In this document: one piece after another, positions 56,576 through 64,000 of the stretch | How the letters are laid out: every line of letters starts with the position of its first letter | Position numbering within the stretch: position 1 is the first letter of the stretch | Source: Chionoecetes opilio | Lineage: Eukaryota > Arthropoda > Malacostraca > Decapoda > Majidae | Assembly: GCA_016584305.1 (NCBI GenBank) | Contig: JACEEZ010018587.1 | Coordinates: forward strand, 305,122-369,121 | Reading direction: 5' to 3' | DNA length: 64,000 nt | Position numbers and translations under genes: made by a program | Notes under the pieces: model-generated | The model's database searches: none | What the model saw: the letters and a program-made list of their open reading frames with translations, nothing else | What the model was told of the DNA's origin: nothing

Positions 56576-57924
56576 CACTTCATGGGAACCCACAACCTTG
56601 CAACTTAACGAGCACCATGTTCCAGACACTAACTATAGAAATGAAGACAAGGGGCTAACATCTTCGCAACCTCCCCTCACCAGTCTTTGGGATGCTTTAC
56701 TGTGCGACTAGTAACTAACTATGTACTACATATTTGTTCTTGGTTGTGAGAGACCAGCCCGCCTCGGCCGATCCGTCTCCCACACTGGCATCACAAAATT
56801 TAATACATTATGAGCACATAAGTACATGCATGTTTTACGAACACAGATCTCCTGAGTCCTACTAAGGTGGTGATTTCGTAGGTGGTGTACTGTTCATTTC
56901 TATTTGGCTATATCACACCTCATTTATATAATAATGTGTAAAAAATAAAATTATTCTCATTGTTATACTATCAAATGAGTTACTAAATCGAACGGAAGAG
57001 AGATGACCTACTCTGATGTCTCAAATGAACTCATCTCGCAAACAATGGCATAATTTTCACGTATTCGAGTATTTGACAATTGTCTGCGTATCATCACTCA
57101 GGGGGTTGAGAGCGGACGTCCAGCCCCACAACCTCATTACCTCAACAAACAAGGCAGGGTGTGGCGGGTCGCGTGTCACCTCCGCTAATTCATAGAAGAA
57201 AAAAAAACCTATCTGCCTCGCCTCTCATACACCTTTGTGCAATATCTCTTATACGTACTACCATAAGTGTTGCGTTGATTATATTATTTCTCTTTAACCC
57301 CTTGAGTCCCAGATCATAATTTTCATTGTAATTTGACTACCATTAGATGATTTTAATGAATATATGCAAGATTTTATAGATACGACCGGTTTAGTATCCT
57401 TATCCACTAGCTAATTTGGTATATAAGTTAGTTTTCGTAAGTTTATGGCTTACAACATAGGATGTTATATAGCAAAGGAAATATCTGGGTGTGAAAGGGT
57501 TAAATCCCATGTCAAATCACCTTGTTTTCGGCTAAAAGCAGACCACAGAGTCGGCAGAGTAGTTGAATATTCTCCAAGTTAGGAGAGAATGTAGACTATT
57601 GATCAGTGTGCGGGGTTAATTACTCAGCATTTTACTGCCCTCAAGTGGCGGTCGGAAAAGATGGGGGAGAGGGAGGAGGAAGAGCAAATGGAAAATCATG
57701 CGGAGGAGGGAGAGGAGCTGAAAGAAGACAAAAACAAAACTTAGATGAGGTCGACCAGGAACGAGGAGGAGGAGGAGGATGAAGAAGAGAAGGAAAAATC
57801 ATGCAGAAAAGTAGCGATATTTTTTTTAGTTCCATTAACAATTTTTTTTTCTTTTTCGCTACAACCCAGCAGTCTCCATCAACATGCACTGGAATCCAAC
57901 ACTCTATCATATCTAACTAGTAAA

Positions 57925-57926
<2 letters not shown>
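56576..57926. other. Gene-free stretch
   Basis: No supported gene or complete element. 57640-57830 is purine-rich low-complexity sequence. Confidence 0.3.

Positions 57927-58001
<75 letters not shown>
57927..58001. repeat. (AC)n microsatellite
   Basis: About 37 units. Confidence 0.97.
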
Positions 58002-58003
<2 letters not shown>

Positions 58004-58417
58004 CTTCAATTTATCACAAAAAACATCTCGCACACAGATAACAACGATAATTAAACAGAACTATAAGACCACCATTGCCGCTGCGAAGGACGGAGGGAGG
58101 CACACATGACCTTCGATACAGCCACACCCTGTAACACACACCTGTCCCACAACCTCGTACACCTGCCTCCCATTCCCACCCATTCCCATTCCCACCAATT
58201 CTCATTCCATCCTCCTGTAAGGCTGAGAAGCTATGAAAGGTCAGAGCTGCCCATATTCATAATAAGCTTTGAAGTATTCCTTTCTGCTTCATTTTTACAT
58301 TTTAAGTCAGTGTATGCAAACACCCACGAATAGATGCAGAACACTAACATATGTATGTAGTATGTACACGAGCAAGAGAAAATTATAGATTATCATATTT
58401 TTTGTTTCGGTGGTAGT

Positions 58418-58580
<163 letters not shown>

Positions 58581-59063
58581 TACATCAAGTCGACGAAAAA
58601 CAATGTGATAAACGTCTCATCAAAGCCTTACTATTCCAAACAAACCATACACAAGTAAATAATATTTGGACGCATGATAAGTCCACTAATACTGACGCTG
58701 CCTTCTGATTCCTCGTTTAATTAAGTTTTCCATTGCCCTACGTATGAAGATGGGAAGCTGCAACGCTCAAGCTTGGAGTCAGAGTAGAATGCGGAGGACA
58801 TACAGAGAGAGTTGGCATATAGAGGACGTTGTGCGCAGGGGGGCAGGGAGGCAGGAGAGAGGAGGTGGGGATAAAGCCTGTTTGAGTTAGGTGGTGGTGG
58901 TGGTGGTGGTGGTGGAGTGGTAGTAGTCGTGGTGGTGCAACTACAGCCCGTCGATCACTGCCCCCCCACCTCCTCCTCCACCACTATCTCCACCCCCCTC
59001 TCAAGCTTCGTCTCAAGTTGCAACACCAGCACTGTCCCTCCTTTCCCTCTAACCCTCAGTTAT

Positions 59064-59165
<102 letters not shown>

Positions 59166-59776
59166 GCTACTTGAATCTTGGGCCTTATTAAATCTCCTTT
59201 ACTCCCCAACACACCACCACCACCACCACCACCACCACCACTCCTCCCATCGCTTCATCCTTCTTTCAATACATTTCCCTTACACCTACTCTCCTTTTTT
59301 CCAGCTTTTTCATCCTCCATACATTAAAACTCCCAACAATGATGGAAACGAACAATGAATACCAAAGATCTAATCAACCTCAACATCAAAATCTAATTCC
59401 ATCACAAGAAAAAAAAGGGTGGGGGGGAGGAAAGAGGGGGTAAAAAACATGCCCCGCTGAGTCTGTCGAGGCCTATCTGTGCTCCAGCCAATCCTTCCTT
59501 CTCTCTTTCTCTCTCCCTCTCTCTACCTCTCTCCTCCAAGCTCCACTGCCTCCTTTCCGTCTCCTTTAAGGGTTTGTCCCTCCTCCATGCCCCTTCCCCT
59601 GTTAGCTGGCCCCTTAGTGACACAGCAAGATGGTTCCTTCCCTCCAACTTCACCTCATCCATCCCTCATTCTCCTCCCCCCCCTCCATCTTAGTGGGAGA
59701 CCTTCACCCCCTCTGCACTCTCCCCTCCATGTGGTACGTACTACCTTGCAACCCAAACACACAATTGAATAACATC

Positions 59777-59780
59777 ATCT

Positions 59781-59864
<84 letters not shown>

Positions 59865-59868
59865 ATCC

Positions 59869-59909
<41 letters not shown>

Positions 59910-59937
59910 CACACACAGTCACACACACACACACAGT

Positions 59938-59970
<33 letters not shown>

Positions 59971-60001
59971 ACACACGCACACACACACACACACACACAC
60001 A
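59777..60001. repeat. Compound (CT)n / (AC)n array
   Basis: CT units with occasional CC and TTC slips to 59865, then AC units interrupted by AGTC and GC to 60001. Confidence 0.96.
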
Positions 60002-60484
60002 TCATTTGCATCCTTCACAATGTATATTCTTAACACGACAACACCCCAGCTGCATCGCCCCGCCCCGCCCTACCCTGTACCCCATTGAGGTAGTATCCAT
60101 GCTGTACCCCAATAAACCAGCCTCGCCTCCGCAACAAGATCTCAAACCCCCTGACCTCCCCCAGCCACAGAGATGACACATTTAATCCTTTCTACTATTT
60201 CCTGATGTAATTGCCTTCAGCTTCAAGCAAGGAAATGGCACTGTGGCAGGGGACATCCGGCCACCCTGCCACTAACATCACCACACCGGCAGTTCAAAGG
60301 AAAGGGGTTTTATCATGGAGGTAGATATTTCTTCCAAGGGATTTATCCTACACATTTCGGTGAAGTCTGTCAACGCAACGCAGCGGATGTCTCTCCCTCG
60401 GTACACTTCCCGTCCAGTCCTTGTGAGATGGTCGAGACGGTGTTTGTTGAGACAATGACGGAGATGCAGTGATGCCGTTCTGTT

Positions 60485-60889
60485 ACTATGGACAGTGGTG
60501 GTGGTGGTGGTGGTGGTGAGAGTGATTAAAAGATGGTAGTGCGCTGTAGTACACATACGTAAATATGTAGTGGTGGTGGTGGGGACATTATTGTTATCAT
60601 AGTGATCATTGTTAATATTATCATTACCATCATTAACCTTATTATCAGTTATTATCATTACCATTATTGTTATTATTATTAATACTATTATCTTTATAAT
60701 TATTACTATTGTCATTATCATTATTATTATGATCAGTAGTAGATGTATTATCATTATTACAGTTACTATTTTTATGATTATAATTACTATCATTACTATT
60801 ATGATTAGTAGACGTAGTTGCAATAGTAATTATAGTAGTAGTAGTACGGTAGTAGTAGTAGTATCAGTAACGGTAGTAGAAATAGAAGC

Positions 60890-60957
<68 letters not shown>

Positions 60958-60975
60958 AACTAGTAGTAGGGGTGG
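60485..60975. repeat. Trinucleotide-rich block: (GGT)n, (ATT/ATC)n, (TAG)n
   Basis: Three successive three-base arrays: TGG units at 60485-60518 and 60570-60583, ATT/ATC units at 60590-60800, GTA units at 60825-60975. Long Ile- and Val-rich frames here are artefacts. Confidence 0.9.
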
Positions 60976-61277
60976 TGGTGGTATCTTCATCACCAACTGC
61001 CACCTATGTATACATACGAAGCTTAAAGCAACACTTCTACACAGGCGTAAACAAAGCCTGAAATAGTACTGCTTGCGCGAAGTTCTCACAACAAACATGA
61101 CTAGAACTTGCGCAATAACAGGATGTGAAGATTATCAAGCATAAGGAAAAACAGGATGAAGGATAAGGAAGAAACTGGAAAAAACAAGAAAATTAAAAGC
61201 ATACAAAAAAAGGTCATAAATCCTCGAAATTGAAAAAGAAGAGAAGAAAGATGGGATATTTAACCACCCGTGACGAA

Positions 61278-61283
<6 letters not shown>

Positions 61284-61370
<87 letters not shown>

Positions 61371-61371
61371 T
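61284..61371. repeat. (GA)n microsatellite
   Basis: About 43 units with one GGAG interruption. Confidence 0.96.
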
Positions 61372-61762
61372 ATAAGAGAAAAAGACATGCAGACAGAAAC
61401 AGAAGCAAAGAAAATCAGACAGAGAAACCGATATCGACTGAGACAGACAGACACCTAGACAGACATGCAAACAAACAGAGCACACTGAAGGAGCCTCTTC
61501 AGTGCGCAACCTGAGCTTCACACCCAAGGGGAAAATGCAGTCCAATAGTCGATATGAGTCAAGGAGGGTGAGGGGAGCGAGGCGCGAGGTCAAGAAGACG
61601 GTCAAAGCAACGCTCATGTCCGAAATATACGAGGCCGTGCAAGAGAAAGAAAGACAGAGAGATAGATAAAGGAAGAGGAAAAGGTAACACAAAATAGAAT
61701 GACCCAGAGATCTCCTGTGCCTCGGGTTAATTAAGAGGCGGTCAGTTTGTCTTTGACCAATA

Positions 61763-61995
61763 TTACCACCACTATTCCGGACCAACTACCAATATCACCA
61801 CCACCAACATCACCACCACCACCAATACCATCATCATCACCTTCATCAACACACTATTTCATCGTTTACTACCAACATCATCATCCCCTTCATCATCACA
61901 CTATTTCATCATTTACTGCCAATATCATCACCACCATCACCATCAACATCACCACAACATTTCATCATCTACTACTACCATCATCACCACAAACC
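61763..61995. repeat. (CAC/ATC)n-rich low-complexity DNA
   Basis: Imperfect CAC and ATC triplets; CATCATCACACTATTTCATC-type segments recur about every 60 bp. Confidence 0.8.
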
Positions 61996-62338
61996 ACTAG
62001 CTCGGCACAATCATGTTCTTCCTTTCCATCGAAGAACAGTCGCCGCTGCCAATACATTTATATCGATCAATATTTCCCATTTCATTCTGGTCTCTTTCTA
62101 GCTCTATGAGAAATCCGTGGCCCGAATCTACTACCTTCACAATTATAACTGGCTGAGAGGCTTCTACGTATATCCACTGTGAAACTTGTTTGTCTGTTAT
62201 CACTGCTTGATTTTTCCTCCTTCACCTGATTTCATATTGCGTTTCCTTTTCTTCTTCTTTTTTTTCGTGTTCATGCAAACATTCGAAACTAAATATATAT
62301 AACGGAAGGATAATTCTGATACAAGTCTAAAATAAAAT

Positions 62339-62367
62339 CACACACACACAAACACGCACACACACAC

Positions 62368-62423
<56 letters not shown>

Positions 62424-62425
62424 AC

Positions 62426-62466
<41 letters not shown>
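62339..62466. repeat. (CA)n microsatellite
   Basis: About 60 units with a few CG and CATACAC interruptions. Confidence 0.97.
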
Positions 62467-62469
<3 letters not shown>

Positions 62470-62965
62470 GCGTCCCTCCCACCTTCTGTCCCATCGTTCT
62501 CATTCTGGTAATAAAGCGACATTACAAGTCCTTTCCGAGCTCATATCCTGCGTTATTACCATCGAATAAGAGTGATGACGCGGCGCCTTATATCCCACTC
62601 TTAGCCCCACTCGGTCATCCTACACACTATTTACCACCCCACCCCCCCTGAGAACAACCTCCCCTCCCCTCTCTTAGGACGCACAGCACATCTAAGCATT
62701 AAAGTGGAATGGCTTAACCGCTAATATCTTAAAACTTTGATCGAAATCGGAGGATTTTCGAAGAGGATAATATTCTGAACGGCAACCTCGTGATAGCCGC
62801 TCGCATCAGTATTCCACTGATTTTTTTCTCTGCTTCTTGTATCTTCACAGCGATTTAGTTTTCTATTCCCTGTACAATTACTTATTCAATTGACCCCTCC
62901 ACTGTATTTCACATCGTATTCATGTTTTCTCACACACTATGAGCTCGTTTTGCTACCTGTTAAAA

Positions 62966-63745
62966 TGTAGCCTTTGTGGTACTGGTGGTAGTGGTGGTAT
63001 TGCTTTGTGGTACTGGTGGTAGTGGTGGTATTGCTTTGTGGTACTGGTGGTAGTGGTGGTATTGCTTTGTGGTACTGGTGGTAGTGGTGGTATTGCTTTG
63101 TGGTACTGGTGGTAGTTGTGGTATTGCTTTGTGGTACTGGTGGTAGTTGTGGTATTGCTTTGTGGTACTGGTGGTAGTGGTGGTATTGCTTTGTGGTACT
63201 GGTGGTAGTGGTGGTATTGCTTTGTGGTACTGGTGGTAGTGGTGGTATTGCTTTGTGGTACTGGTGGTAGTGGTGGCATTGCTTTGTGGTACTGGTGGTA
63301 GTGGTGGTATTGCTTTGTGGTACTGGTGGTAGTGGTGGTATTGCTTTGTGGTACTGGTGGTAGTTGTGGTATTGCTTTGTGGTACTGGTGGTAGTGGTGG
63401 TATTGCTTTGTGGTACTGGTGGTAGTGGTGGTATTGCTTTGTGGTACTGGTGGTAGTGGTGGTATTGCTTTGTGGTACTGGTGGTAGTGGTGGTATTGCT
63501 TTGTGGTACTGGTGGTAGTGGTGGTATACTTGCTTTGTGGTACTGGTGGTATGTTGTGGTATTGCTTTGTGGTATACTTGTGGTAGTGTAGTGGTATTGC
63601 TTTGTGGTACTGGTGGTGGGTTGTGTGTACTGGTGGTAGTTGTGGTATTGCTTTGTGGTACTGGTGGTAGTTGTGGTATTGCTTTGTGGTACTGGTGGTA
63701 GTGGTGGTATTGCTTTGTGGTACTGGTGGTAGTTGTGGTATTGCA
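62966..63745. repeat. Minisatellite, 31-bp unit, about 25 copies
   Basis: The unit CTTTGTGGTACTGGTGGTAG + TGGTGGTATTG repeats head to tail; a variant with TTGTGG in place of GTGGTGG is interspersed. Copies near 63528-63640 are irregular. Because 31 is not divisible by 3 and the minus strand has no stop in any frame of the unit, a 294-codon frame runs through it; it is not a gene. Confidence 0.95.
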
Positions 63746-64000
63746 ACACCACCCTCACCATCCCCAAGGCTCTTTCCTCCCCAGCGGCGATCCCTTCATG
63801 TGCCTCCTCCAAGGGCGCCACACACTCCCTTCTGACCCTCTACTTTATTTACGACCACGTTTCCTACCTGCCGTTGTCGGGCCGCCGCTCCGTGCTTGAT
63901 ACACGTGCACACTTTCTTTTAACTTTCACAACACTATATTTCGCTTATCATTAATACTTTCTGCGCTCCTTCGTATAGTTTTCCTTTCTTCGGACAGCCA
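63746..64000. other. Gene-free end of window
   Basis: Short unique sequence after the minisatellite; no exon recognised before the window ends. Confidence 0.3.

Noticed and set aside
61135..61785. 216-codon minus-strand frame with hydrophobic and Ser-Leu runs
   Set aside because: About half is a (GA)n array; the remainder has no recognisable family and the composition is low-complexity.
62937..63821. 294-codon minus-strand frame with HYHQYHK / TTTSTTK repeats
   Set aside because: It is produced by the 31-bp minisatellite, which has no stop in any minus-strand frame; no splice sites, start context or recognisable domain support a gene.

Overview
Eukaryotic, arthropod-like genomic DNA. Long introns with GT-AG splice sites, many dinucleotide and trinucleotide arrays, tRNA-derived SINEs and short DNA transposons suggest a decapod crustacean; this taxonomic call is inference. 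No rRNA or CRISPR array was seen, and the only tRNA-like sequences are SINE heads.

One protein-coding gene can be read confidently, on the minus strand. It has 23 coding exons between 53602 (start codon) and 12407 (stop). All exon phases join without a break to 4188 nt, or 1395 residues. The product is a class I cytokine receptor of the Domeless/gp130/LIFR type: signal peptide, Ig-like N-terminal domain, a cytokine-binding module with its cysteine pairs, about five further fibronectin III domains, one membrane helix, a proline-containing juxtamembrane segment and a roughly 350-residue last-exon tail with repeated YVxV-type tyrosine motifs. It would be the ligand-binding receptor of a JAK/STAT pathway.

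The main discovery candidate is a second 3' end for this gene. The last ectodomain exon (38498-38349) has an unusually weak donor (GTAGCA). Reading through it stays open in frame for 502 further codons, to a TAA at 36838-36840, followed 12 nt later by an AATAAA signal. This predicts a 1368-residue receptor without membrane helix or signalling tail, carrying instead an Asn/Ser-rich, sequon-rich tail: a candidate secreted decoy made by intronic polyadenylation. The membrane form instead splices across a 20.4-kb repeat-rich intron to the membrane exon at 17936-17849. A second, smaller splice choice in exon 22 could remove, in frame, the only YxxQ motif of the tail.

Layout: 1-12406 is 3' flank with mobile elements (hAT-like element, truncated LINE, PIF/Harbinger-like MITEs, a foldback element) and a cluster of eight TGACGTCA palindromes. 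12407-17936 holds the membrane and cytoplasmic exons. 17937-38348 is the giant intron, with microsatellites, a Helitron, a possible Helentron-type element, three nested pogo-like elements and the alternative terminal exon. 38349-53602 holds the ectodomain exons. 53603-64000 is 5' UTR and upstream DNA with SINEs and simple repeats; the first noncoding exon and promoter were not located.
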